Assembly (NCBI GenBank): GCA_033809415.1 | Contig: JAPXLT010000304.1 | Location: forward strand, 1 to 5,806 | Direction of reading: 5' to 3' | Source: JAQVUB01 sp033809415 | GTDB lineage: Bacteria; Verrucomicrobiota; Lentisphaeria; Oligosphaerales; Oligosphaeraceae | DNA: 5,806 nt | Part shown: positions 1 through 5,806 of the stretch, piece after piece | Numbering within the stretch: position 1 is the first letter of the stretch | Layout of the letters: each line of letters starts with the position of its first letter | Translations under genes and position numbers: made by a program | The notes under the pieces: model-generated | Databases searched by the model: none | The model's input: the letters and a program-made list of their open reading frames with translations, nothing else | Told to the model about the DNA's origin: nothing

Positions 1-823
1 GGTTAAAGATGATTTCGCAATTGGTGCCGATATCGACGAGCATTTCGCCGGAAGTGAGGCGAAGTTCCGCCAGACCGGCAGTCAGATCTCCGCCAATGTA
101 GGCGGAGATGGCCGGCACGGTATCGAGCGGCACCTCAGCGTTAAGTCCGAATTCCGAGGCTTTTCGAACCGGAAAAATACGCATGGGCGGAGTGAAAGGG
201 ATTTTTCCCAGCGGGCTTGGATCGATGCCGTGCAGGATGGTACTCATCACCGTATTGCCGGCAATGGCAATGCGGGAGACATTTTCGGTGTCGAGTTCAG
301 CAAGCAGTTCATTGATTGATGCGACTGCGGCCTGCTGCAGTTCAACCAGGTTTTCTGCAGAACCCTCTGCATGAGAGATGCGGGCGATGACATTGTCGCC
401 AAAGCGATTCTGGGCATTGTAACAACTCGCCCGCTTCAGAATCCGGCCCTGATGAATTTTCACTGCGGCAATCGTTGTGGTGCCCAGATCAATGGCAATC
501 ACTGGATCAGCGCAGTCCGGCAAATTGCCAAACGCCCAATCCGATGACATTTTACCATTGCGATGTTGCAGGGAAGTCTCCGGAATGGCAATCTCGCCGG
601 TGTCACTAAGCAAACGCACCTGGCAGGCTTTTGCCTGGCCTGGGATGAGCAATTCCTTGCCATTGCTCTCCCAGCGCCCCTCGAGCAGTTCGATCAGGCA
701 ACGCCCGCAGGTGCCCTTGCCGCCACAACGCAAGTCCAGCGGGAAACCACGCTCCGCTAAAATTTCCGGCATGGTTTTCGATGAGCGAAAAATAGTCAGT
801 CGATGTACGGTATTTGCAGACAT
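1..823 (-). CDS. RACo-type reductive activator of corrinoid proteins (2Fe-2S ferredoxin + ASKHA domain), 3' end outside window
   Basis: This gene is open at the left edge; 274 residues are visible. Residues 1-85 form a 2Fe-2S ferredoxin domain with cluster cysteines C33, C39, C42 and C67 (C-x5-C-x2-C-x24-C). After a short linker comes an ASKHA ATPase-like domain: phosphate-1 motif DLGTTT at 112-117, FGDNVIARI at 141-149, AGNTVM at 188-193, IGGDLTAG at 243-250 and DIGTNCEI at 264-271. Proteins of this family (RACo, DUF4445-type) use ATP and an electron donor to reduce inactive Co(II) corrinoid proteins to Co(I), in the cytoplasm. Its place in an operon with a corrinoid protein fits exactly. 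The start at 823 is chosen because the first beta strand of the ferredoxin fold (HRLTIF) begins just after it. The ATG lies 5 nt past the upstream stop with only a weak ribosome site, so translation is probably coupled. The usual GTNGE motif reads GTNCE here. The cut-off C-terminal half would hold the rest of the ASKHA fold. Confidence 0.9.
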   Translation of the reverse strand, partial: MSANTVHRLTIFRSSKTMPEILAERGFPLDLRCGGKGTCGRCLIELLEGRWESNGKELLIPGQAKACQVRLLSDTGEIAIPETSLQHRNGKMSSDWAFGNLPDCADPVIAIDLGTTTIAAVKIHQGRILKRASCYNAQNRFGDNVIARISHAEGSAENLVELQQAAVASINELLAELDTENVSRIAIAGNTVMSTILHGIDPSPLGKIPFTPPMRIFPVRKASEFGLNAEVPLDTVPAISAYIGGDLTAGLAELRLTSGEMLVDIGTNCEIIFN

Positions 824-828
824 AAGCT

Positions 829-1830
829 TCAACGCTTGGCAAGTTCCGCCAAGGCAAGGATATTTACCGCCGGGGTATCCGGGGTGATTTCACAACCGCC
901 TGACAAAATCAGCTTTCCAGGTGCCTGAGCCAGGACTTTTCTGGCGGCGGCTTTAATCTGTTCCGGTTGCATATTCTGGATAACTGTAACCGGATCGAGG
1001 TTGCCGCAAAGCTTCTGATGCGGCGCCAGCAGCGGCACGAAAGGGGTCATGTCGGTGACCAGGTGATCGATATCAACGATGTCAGCGCCGGTGGCAATCA
1101 TGTCCGGCAAAATGGTTGTAGTATTGCCGCAGATATGTAGTTTGGCGATGGCGCCGAGATGGTGAATATGATCCACCAGTTTCTTTTCCCAGGCAAAAGC
1201 AAATTCCCGATAAAATTCCGGACCACATTGCGAGCAGGCCGCATCCCCGATGCCGATGCAGTGCGCCCCTGCCTGAATTTGTTTTTCAACAAAAAGCGCC
1301 GTCAGATGCATCGTCTTGTCAATGATTGCATGCACTTTTCTCGGCTGATCATAAAGATCGAGGAAGGCATCGCCCATGCCCCGCAGATCACAGTATTCTG
1401 CCAGCGGCCCTTCGACCCAGCCGCAGATCAGAAGCGGCTCGGGATTGTGACGGCTGAAAAATGCGATTTGCTCGATCCGTGCGGCAACCCGTGTGCTGGC
1501 CAGGAATTTCTCCGGCGTACATTCCGGAAATGCATCCAGGTCTACCAGGACGTGTCCGGATTCCTGTGGCAGGCCGTCTTCGGGATAGTGGATTTTAGCG
1601 CCAAATGCTTCGGTTTCAACATAGGGATCGCTCATCACATTGACCCAGTCCGAAGAAAAGGCCTTGGCGGTCTCCCAGTTTGCTCGGCAATGGGCTTCGA
1701 CGTCAAGACAAAACTCCCGGTATGGTACTTTTCCGAAGCGTGCGGCGTAGCGCATGAAGATCGGCATGAAGGGAATTGCTTCCGGGCGGGTTCCATCGAG
1801 AAAATCCAGGATCAGAGGTTGCTTTTTCAT
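829..1830 (-). CDS. URO-D-fold corrinoid methyltransferase, MtbA/MtaA-like, zinc motif intact
   Basis: The protein has 333 residues, normal for the uroporphyrinogen decarboxylase/MtbA superfamily. The zinc-thiol motif of methylcobamide:thiol methyltransferases is present: H232-x-C234 (in LHICGN) and C313 (in SGGCEITPDTP). Other family marks are MPIFMRYAARFG near 22-33, SDPYVETEAFGAKI at 67-80, GPEFYREFAFAW at 203-214 and GNLDP at 276-280. MtbA and MtaA move a methyl group from a methyl-corrinoid protein to coenzyme M; bacterial relatives use other acceptors, tetrahydrofolate being a plausible one. The acceptor cannot be read from the sequence. The ATG follows the TAA of the upstream gene with no gap, and a GGGGA ribosome-binding site lies inside that gene's end, so the two are translationally coupled. 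The family name suggests haem synthesis, but the Cys/His zinc site and the corrinoid-protein and activator neighbours argue for methyl transfer. A role as substrate-side methyltransferase is also possible. Confidence 0.85.
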   Translation of the reverse strand: MKKQPLILDFLDGTRPEAIPFMPIFMRYAARFGKVPYREFCLDVEAHCRANWETAKAFSSDWVNVMSDPYVETEAFGAKIHYPEDGLPQESGHVLVDLDAFPECTPEKFLASTRVAARIEQIAFFSRHNPEPLLICGWVEGPLAEYCDLRGMGDAFLDLYDQPRKVHAIIDKTMHLTALFVEKQIQAGAHCIGIGDAACSQCGPEFYREFAFAWEKKLVDHIHHLGAIAKLHICGNTTTILPDMIATGADIVDIDHLVTDMTPFVPLLAPHQKLCGNLDPVTVIQNMQPEQIKAAARKVLAQAPGKLILSGGCEITPDTPAVNILALAELAKR

Positions 1831-2916
1831 TTAGTATGTCCCCAGTTTAAGGCCGGTTTCCTTGAAGTAGAGGTATGTTTCATATTCCGTGGATTCCGGG
1901 ATCGAGTGATCGGAATGCAGGATAAAGCCGCGATTCTTTTTGACAATGGGGATTTTGCTTTCCAGCTCCCGCTTGATCCCTGGCAAATCATTGTTGGCTA
2001 TTGGACGCACATCCAAACCGCCGATCAAAGCAATTTTTTCACCGAACTGCTTGTCTATGCGCAGCAAGTCCATGCCAGCCTTGATTTCGATGGCTTGCAA
2101 TGCATCAATTCCGGCTTCCACCATATATGGCAGCAGTGGCTCGATAAAACCGCAGGAGTGCATGATTACCGGCAACCCCAGTGAATGTGCATAGTCGATG
2201 GTTTTACGATGTGCCGGCATAATCAGTTCACGGTACATATCCGGTGACATGAACGGACGTCCCCGGAAACCCATGTCCTCCCAGTACCAAATTCCGTCCG
2301 GGGGACCTTCTGCCGCAAAGAGTTCTTGCTGTAACTGCAGGACCAACTCCGAATAGATATTGACCATATCCTCGATCCATTCCGGGTCCAGTGCCATGCC
2401 CAACAGCAGGTTTTCATGGCCGCAAATGGGGTGCATCAGCTCAAAGACATTGGTTCCGACCCAGCAGAAAAAAAGCCCTTTTTCAGCGGCTCTTTGCCGG
2501 GCATTCCGATAGGCTTCCTTGTTCAAGCGGGTTGCCGCATCCGCAGTCAGAAAGGGCTTGGCAAGTTCAAGCCACTGTTTGCGCTCTTTGATGGAAAAAT
2601 CAATGTGCTCTGGAGTGGCGTCATGCTTTTTATGTCGACGAAGCGTGGCACCATTGCCATCGAGCATGGTGACCGTATCCTCATCTTCGCTGATAATCTG
2701 ATCCGGCACCTGGGGATGGATCTTCATATCGCAGGGGGCGCAGAGAAGAATATCCAGCCCAAAATGCTCGATAGGACAGGTGTTGGGGGGCACTTTGCCC
2801 TGATTTTCCCAGTTGCGCATCGTGTATTGCCAGAAAGCTTCAGAGGCACCGATGCGATCTACGGGGAGATGCTTGAGCTGACGCGAAATTCGTTCCTTGC
2901 CGGTTAATTCAGACAT
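1831..2916 (-). CDS. URO-D-family protein, divergent subfamily; candidate substrate:corrinoid methyltransferase
   Basis: The protein has 361 residues and a URO-D-like TIM-barrel signature: GKERISRQLKHLPVDRI at 6-22, WYWEDMGFRGRPFMSP at 210-225, MHSCGFIEPLLPYMVEAGIDALQ at 252-274, IGGLDVR at 298-304 and HSDHSIP at 334-340. It keeps the H253-x-C255 pair but not the third zinc cysteine of MtbA/MtaA; the matching C-terminal region carries HSDH. It therefore belongs to another branch from the two MtbA-like proteins on either side in the operon. Since the operon has zinc-motif candidates for the acceptor step, this one is the best candidate for methyl transfer from substrate to corrinoid; that assignment is inference. 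The ATG at 2916 has AGGAAA 6 nt upstream. An 83-bp spacer with a strong palindrome separates it from the corrinoid-protein gene, and it is directly followed by the next methyltransferase gene. The methyl donor is unknown. Confidence 0.8.
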   Translation of the reverse strand: MSELTGKERISRQLKHLPVDRIGASEAFWQYTMRNWENQGKVPPNTCPIEHFGLDILLCAPCDMKIHPQVPDQIISEDEDTVTMLDGNGATLRRHKKHDATPEHIDFSIKERKQWLELAKPFLTADAATRLNKEAYRNARQRAAEKGLFFCWVGTNVFELMHPICGHENLLLGMALDPEWIEDMVNIYSELVLQLQQELFAAEGPPDGIWYWEDMGFRGRPFMSPDMYRELIMPAHRKTIDYAHSLGLPVIMHSCGFIEPLLPYMVEAGIDALQAIEIKAGMDLLRIDKQFGEKIALIGGLDVRPIANNDLPGIKRELESKIPIVKKNRGFILHSDHSIPESTEYETYLYFKETGLKLGTY

Positions 2917-2949
2917 GACAAATTTCCTGCTTGTAAAACTGGTTCTGGC

Positions 2950-2975
2950 AACGATCTTTTGCGCAAATGATCGTT
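2950..2975. repeat. 26-bp near-perfect palindrome in the operon spacer
   Basis: The outer arms AACGATC and GATCGTT are perfect inverted copies; inside them one T/T mismatch is followed by TTTGC/GCAAA, so 12 of 13 positions pair. It sits in the 83 bp between the corrinoid-protein stop and the next start. No T-run follows on either strand, so it does not look like an intrinsic terminator. It could be an mRNA hairpin that protects the upstream transcript, giving more corrinoid protein than downstream enzymes, or a dimeric-regulator operator. The symmetry is seen directly; the function is inferred. Confidence 0.75.
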
Positions 2976-2999
2976 AACTTTCTGTTAGTGTTTATACTA

Positions 3000-3623
3000 C
3001 TATGCCTCTTTGAAGATTTTATCGACGAGCTTGACTGCGCCGTTGGCGTCTTCGCTGTAGCCGTCGGCGCCGATTTCGTCGGCGTAGTCTTGGGTTACGG
3101 GAGCGCCGCCGATGATAATTTTTACCTTTCTTCCTTTAAAGTGCTCGACTATTTCCTTCATATAGGGCATGGTAGTGGTTAAAAGGCTGCTGCAGGCAAG
3201 GACGTTGGCGCCTTGGGCGACGGCTTCTTCGAATTTGCCTACATCGCAGTTTACACCAAGGTCAATCACATCGTATCCGGCACCCTTGAGCATGATCGCC
3301 ACCAGGTTTTTGCCGATGTCATGCAAGTCGCCCTTGACTGTACCCACGGCTACTTTTCCCATAGTTTTGCGCCCCGAGGCGGCTATCAGGGGTTCAAGCA
3401 GGGTAAGGCCGGCCTGCATCGCACGTGCAGCGATTAGAAGTTCCGGCACATAAGCTTCATTTCGGCTGAAGCGGTCGCCTATTTCGCGCATGGCCGGGAT
3501 CATGCCCTGGTCAAGGATGGCATTGATATCCTCTTGGTTGTCAATCGCCTGTTGAACGATGTCCTTGACATCATTGCGATTGCCTTTCAGCACTGCGGTT
3601 TGAAGAGCGTCAAAGTTCGTCAT
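3000..3623 (-). CDS. Corrinoid protein, MtbC/MtaC/MttC type (methyl carrier)
   Basis: The protein has 207 residues, the usual length for small methyltransferase corrinoid proteins. Residues 1-85 are the helical cap domain (B12-binding_2), with the typical stretch GMIPAMREIGDRF at 40-52 and YVPELLIAARAM at 58-69. Residues 88-207 are the Rossmann-like cobalamin domain with the base-off/His-on motif DLHDIG at 99-104, so H101 is the lower cobalt ligand. SSLLTTTM (145-152) and GGAPV (172-176) line the nucleotide-tail pocket. The protein shuttles a methyl group as methyl-Co(III) between a substrate methyltransferase and an acceptor methyltransferase in the cytoplasm. The start has a strong AAGGAG site 7 nt upstream, inside the end of the preceding gene, which it overlaps by 14 bp. 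The strong ribosome site and early operon position suggest high expression. MttC, MtbC and MtaC cannot be told apart from sequence alone, so the substrate is not implied. Confidence 0.95.
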   Translation of the reverse strand: MTNFDALQTAVLKGNRNDVKDIVQQAIDNQEDINAILDQGMIPAMREIGDRFSRNEAYVPELLIAARAMQAGLTLLEPLIAASGRKTMGKVAVGTVKGDLHDIGKNLVAIMLKGAGYDVIDLGVNCDVGKFEEAVAQGANVLACSSLLTTTMPYMKEIVEHFKGRKVKIIIGGAPVTQDYADEIGADGYSEDANGAVKLVDKIFKEA

Positions 3624-4633
3624 GGTCTTTCTCCTTATTGTAAGTTTTCAAGGCATTTAGAAAGGCTTGAATGTTTTTCATTGGTACTGCCGAGGGCAGG
3701 TCGCAGCCACTGGACAAAACATAGTTCTTGTAAGATGCCGTTTTTTCCAGCAGCTGCAACGTCTTTTCATAGACCTGGTCAGCAGTCATAGTCTTGAGCA
3801 CGTTGACCGGATCAAGGTTGCCCAGCACCAGAACATGTTCCGGAACCTGAGGCAGAATATTGCAGATGTCCACAGCATTTCCGATGTGGAGGGCGTCTGC
3901 CCCGGTAGAAAGCAATGCATCTATCTGTTTTTCAACTCGGCCGCAGTTATGCAGGATGACCATAAAGGAGTCATCTCGGACAGCCTTGACGATTTCTTCC
4001 ATATATTTTGCGGAGAACTGCCGGCACATCTCCGGTGACAACAAGCCGGCTGCGGGTTCGGCAATTAGAATTCCGGCCACGCCGGTGCTCTTGATCGCTC
4101 TGGCATATTCTTTGNNNNNNNNNNGTTGTTTTGCCCAACAGCTCATGAGCCAGGTCCGGCTCAGAAGCGGCCAGCAACATCATTTCAGTCATATCTGCCA
4201 AGCGACCTGCAAGGGAGTAAGGGCCAATCATTCCGCCAAAAGTAGGACGTTCGAGGTTTTCAGCACAAAGCCGTGCGCAATGGAGCGCTTCCCCTGTGCG
4301 CTTGGCGTCAACCTTCGGTTCCTGCAATGCCTGGATCGCCGAGGCATCGCCGAGCAAAACCTCGATAACATCCGGATTTTCATGCTCGGAAAAGGCAATC
4401 TTGCTTCCGAAGGCTTCCGCCTCGATGGAGAGGTCCATGAATGTCACCTGGGCGTCAACCGGAACTGCTTCGCTGAGTGCTTTAATGCAGCGAAATTGCA
4501 AGTCACCATCCCGGAAAACATCCTGCGGCTTGGCACCAATCAGCTCTACGCCCGGCATTGCCATGATCGGGATGGTTTTGCGTCTGCGTTCAGTCAGAAC
4601 TGACTGCATAAAGCCATTCTTGTCAAAAAACAT
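3610..4633 (-). CDS. MtbA-like URO-D-fold corrinoid methyltransferase, crossed by an assembly gap
   Basis: This is the first gene of the operon, about 340 residues. The part before the gap holds EAEAFGSKI and IGPYSLAGRLADMTEMM, typical of MtbA. The part after it holds AEPAAGLLSPEMC, the zinc pair HNC in VILHNCG, LGNLDPVN and the third cysteine in LSSGCDLP; the spacing H-x-C-x79-C matches methylcobamide:CoM methyltransferases (MtbA/MtaA). The likely role is transfer of the methyl group from the corrinoid protein to an acceptor. The two halves are in different frames only because the 10 N (4115-4124) are not a multiple of three; the family pattern fits both halves to one protein. An ATG at 4642 is also in frame (three residues longer), but GAGG at 4643-4646 touches it directly, while it lies 9 nt from the ATG at 4633, so 4633 is preferred. 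The 3' end overlaps the corrinoid-protein gene by 14 bp and carries its ribosome site. Confidence 0.85.
3631..3636 (-). promoter_or_regulatory. Strong ribosome-binding site of the corrinoid-protein gene
   Basis: AAGGAG on the minus strand lies 7 nt before the ATG at 3623 and within the last codons of the preceding methyltransferase gene. It fixes the start of the corrinoid protein and is the best ribosome site in the window. Confidence 0.8.
4115..4124. other. Assembly gap (10 N)
   Basis: Ten unknown bases lie inside the first methyltransferase gene. On the coding strand the left flank ends in codons for GKT plus AC-, and the right flank resumes as -C followed by codons for KEYARA. Fitting the MtbA pattern (LLEKATEFLIKYA-like, from memory) needs four residues here, that is 9 missing bases rather than 10. 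The N count is probably a placeholder, and the gene is likely unbroken in the organism. Confidence 0.9.
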
Positions 4634-4642
4634 CGCTCGCAT

Positions 4643-4646
4643 CCTC
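4643..4646 (-). promoter_or_regulatory. Ribosome-binding site deciding the start of the first methyltransferase gene
   Basis: GAGG on the minus strand, preceded by AAA, directly touches the ATG at 4642 but stands 9 nt from the in-frame ATG at 4633. The spacing favours 4633. Confidence 0.55.
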
Positions 4647-4699
4647 TTTTTGAGATTTTTGAAAAAGGGTAATAACTGATTTTTTACGACTTGTCCTTT

Positions 4700-4728
4700 A
4701 TTATATCTGCTATTGGTTAAGTTTCTTC
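4700..4728 (-). promoter_or_regulatory. Candidate promoter of the methyltransferase operon
   Basis: The minus strand has a perfect -10 box TATAAT at 4705-4700. No good -35 box is found 16-18 bp upstream (GAAGAA at 4728-4723 for a 17-bp spacer). A strong -10 with a poor -35 is common at promoters that need an activator, which fits a neighbouring AraC-family gene. Transcription would start near 4693, giving a leader of about 60 nt. This is a visual call. Confidence 0.5.
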
Positions 4729-4729
4729 T

Positions 4730-4758
4730 TTGTAAATGGCATTTTTTTGCTCTATATT
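4730..4758 (+). promoter_or_regulatory. Candidate sigma-70 promoter of the AraC-family gene
   Basis: TTGTAA at 4730-4735 and TATATT at 4753-4758 are separated by exactly 17 bp, matching 4 of 6 and 5 of 6 consensus bases. Transcription would begin near 4765, giving a leader of about 85 nt. It stands back to back with the operon promoter, the two -35 regions being nearly adjacent, so one bound regulator could affect both. Confidence 0.5.
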
Positions 4759-4768
4759 ATCATTCTTG

Positions 4769-4830
4769 AGTAATGGGGCGGTGACAGGGACAGTTTTTAC
4801 AACGAAAGACACCAACGGACACGAAAATAT
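4769..4830. repeat. Short repetitive leader segment, possible remnant of a dispersed repeat
   Basis: GACAG occurs twice within GTGACAGGGACAG (4781-4793). Downstream, ACGAAA occurs twice (4802-4807 and 4821-4826) and GACAC twice (4808-4812 and 4818-4822) with a period near 10. Similar GGGACAG-type and ACGAA/GACAC-type strings occur as dispersed intergenic repeats in many environmental bacteria, by my recollection. This copy is short and may be a decayed remnant or chance. It lies in the leader of the regulator gene. Confidence 0.3.
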
Positions 4831-4850
4831 TTCATGGCGAGTCAGCGGAA

Positions 4851-5780
4851 ATGAATGATATAACCCGGCAAAAGACGGAGGGGTGGCTGGATCCGATGGT
4901 TCAGTCCCGCATCACATGCAATGAAATCACTTGGGTAAATAGCAAGGAGTCCCGTTCTATCCAGGCAGGGGGGGATTTATATTTTCATCAGGTTCCGCGT
5001 TGTGGAACGACGCTGCATTGTCACGACTTTGCGGAAATGATCCTGATCAACACCGGCGGAGTGATCCATAAGGTGAATGGCGACCGCCAGAAATTGGTTG
5101 CAGGCAGTCTTGTTTTCATGCGCCCGGATGATGTTCACGCATTTCTGCCCGACGAATCCTTCGATAAAGTCGAACTGGTATTGCTGGATTTTGATCTGGA
5201 CCTGTTTTTGAGCTTGAGCATATATCTCGAAAATGATGCTTTTTTGCAGCAGTTGACTGCGCCTGTTCTGCCGCCAATGTTCAAACTGGAACCGACTCCG
5301 GCAGGATCACTCTACACCCGCCTGCTGAAGCTGAATTCGCCCGCCATGTCCCCGGTGCTGCGGAAAATCAGGATAAAAATCCTGCTTGGGGAATTGTTCG
5401 CCCGCTTTTTTATTGACGAAATCAACCTGTTGAGTGAATCGCAAGTGCCGGACTGGTTGGAAAATCTTTGCGCAGTGATGCGACAGGAAGAAAATTTCAA
5501 AGGCGGTATCGAAAGGATGCAAAAACTTGCCTATTGCACTCCGGGACATCTGTGCAAGTGTTTTCAAAAGTATCTGCGGCGGACACCGACCGACTTTATC
5601 AACGAACTTCGGCTGAATCGAGCCGCGCAGCTCCTGACAGGTTCACATAAGCAAATCCTGGAAATTGCCGAAGAACTGAAATTTGAAAGTTTGAGCTGGT
5701 TCTATAGTATCTTCAAAAAATATTATGGACTCTCCCCTGCCGCATACCGCAAACTGCATGCCGGTGAACGCACAGTGTGA
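4851..5780 (+). CDS. AraC-family transcriptional regulator with N-terminal cupin sensor
   Basis: The protein has 309 residues, typical for the family. Residues about 40-112 form a cupin (AraC_binding-like) with HCHDFAEMILINTGG at 56-70, then HKVNG at 73-77, GSLVFMRPDDVHAF at 85-98 and histidines H56, H58 and H96 in the pocket; the pattern resembles the ChbR group. Residues about 205-302 are the double helix-turn-helix: first HTH around 220-242 (IERMQKLAYCTPGHLCKCFQ), second around 268-291, ending in the family signature FYSIFKKYYGLSPAAYRK at 284-301. The ligand is not known; ChbR-like cupins often sense sugars. The gene is read divergently from the methyltransferase operon, with nearly touching promoters, so it most likely activates that operon. 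The ribosome site before the ATG at 4851 is weak (GCGGAA). M16 is an alternative start but has a poorly spaced GGAGG. The stop is at 5778-5780; the 26 bp after it show nothing. Confidence 0.9.
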   Translation: MNDITRQKTEGWLDPMVQSRITCNEITWVNSKESRSIQAGGDLYFHQVPRCGTTLHCHDFAEMILINTGGVIHKVNGDRQKLVAGSLVFMRPDDVHAFLPDESFDKVELVLLDFDLDLFLSLSIYLENDAFLQQLTAPVLPPMFKLEPTPAGSLYTRLLKLNSPAMSPVLRKIRIKILLGELFARFFIDEINLLSESQVPDWLENLCAVMRQEENFKGGIERMQKLAYCTPGHLCKCFQKYLRRTPTDFINELRLNRAAQLLTGSHKQILEIAEELKFESLSWFYSIFKKYYGLSPAAYRKLHAGERTV

Positions 5781-5806
5781 TTTTGTAATGCTCAGTAACC
5801 CAGATA

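Noticed and set aside
1159..2184. Long open frame of 341 codons on the plus strand
   Set aside because: It lies antisense across the junction of two clear minus-strand genes, has no recognisable domain and no good ribosome site; it is a shadow of their codon use.
2976..3005. TATAAA on the minus strand as an internal promoter after the corrinoid-protein gene
   Set aside because: No -35 box at usable spacing was found, and the match is short in AT-rich DNA.
829..4642. Three proteins that a name search would call uroporphyrinogen decarboxylase (HemE, haem synthesis)
   Set aside because: Three divergent copies sit with a corrinoid protein and its activator, and two carry the Cys/His zinc motif of methyltransferases. 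No other haem gene is present.
4646..4667. CTTTTT/AAAAAG inverted repeat near the ribosome site of the first methyltransferase gene
   Set aside because: Only six mostly A-T pairs; too weak to call a regulatory hairpin or terminator.
4834..4854. Six-codon reading frame (MASQRK, stop) overlapping the regulator's ATG
   Set aside because: Too short, with no ribosome site; a coupled leader peptide is possible but the sequence does not support it beyond the overlap.

Overview
The window holds most of a bacterial operon for corrinoid (vitamin B12)-dependent methyl transfer, plus its likely regulator. No marker gene fixes the species. A bacterial ferredoxin-type corrinoid activator, several MtbA/URO-D-like proteins and a ChbR-like AraC regulator together suit an anaerobe such as a Lentisphaerota/PVC bacterium, a Clostridium relative or another acetogen-like organism. 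My leaning toward Lentisphaerota rests only on a general impression of the protein families. Coding DNA has roughly balanced GC, and the one large intergenic region is AT-rich.

Layout. Five genes run leftward on the minus strand, in this transcription order: (1) an MtbA-like URO-D-fold methyltransferase (about 4633-3610), crossed by a 10-N assembly gap; (2) a MtbC/MtaC/MttC-type corrinoid protein (3623-3000), overlapping gene 1 by 14 bp; then an 83-bp spacer with a 26-bp near-perfect palindrome; (3) a second URO-D-fold protein of a different subfamily (2916-1831); (4) a third URO-D-fold protein with an intact zinc motif (1830-829), whose ATG directly follows the stop of gene 3; (5) the first 274 residues of a RACo-type reductive activator (823 to beyond the left edge), starting 5 nt after gene 4. 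On the plus strand, read divergently, is an AraC-family regulator with an N-terminal cupin (4851-5780). About 215 bp between gene 1 and the regulator hold back-to-back candidate promoters.

How it works (inference from family knowledge). One URO-D-fold protein, most likely the gene 3 product, would move a methyl group from an unknown methylated substrate to Co(I) on the gene 2 corrinoid protein. One or both zinc-motif MtbA-like proteins (genes 1 and 4) would pass it on to an acceptor such as tetrahydrofolate or a thiol. The gene 5 product would re-reduce corrinoid that has oxidised to Co(II). The AraC protein would switch the operon on in response to a small ligand. No MttB, MtaB, MtmB or MtbB substrate methyltransferase lies in the window, so the methyl donor cannot be named. 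The genes match URO-D-fold proteins used in methyl transfer, not haem synthesis.
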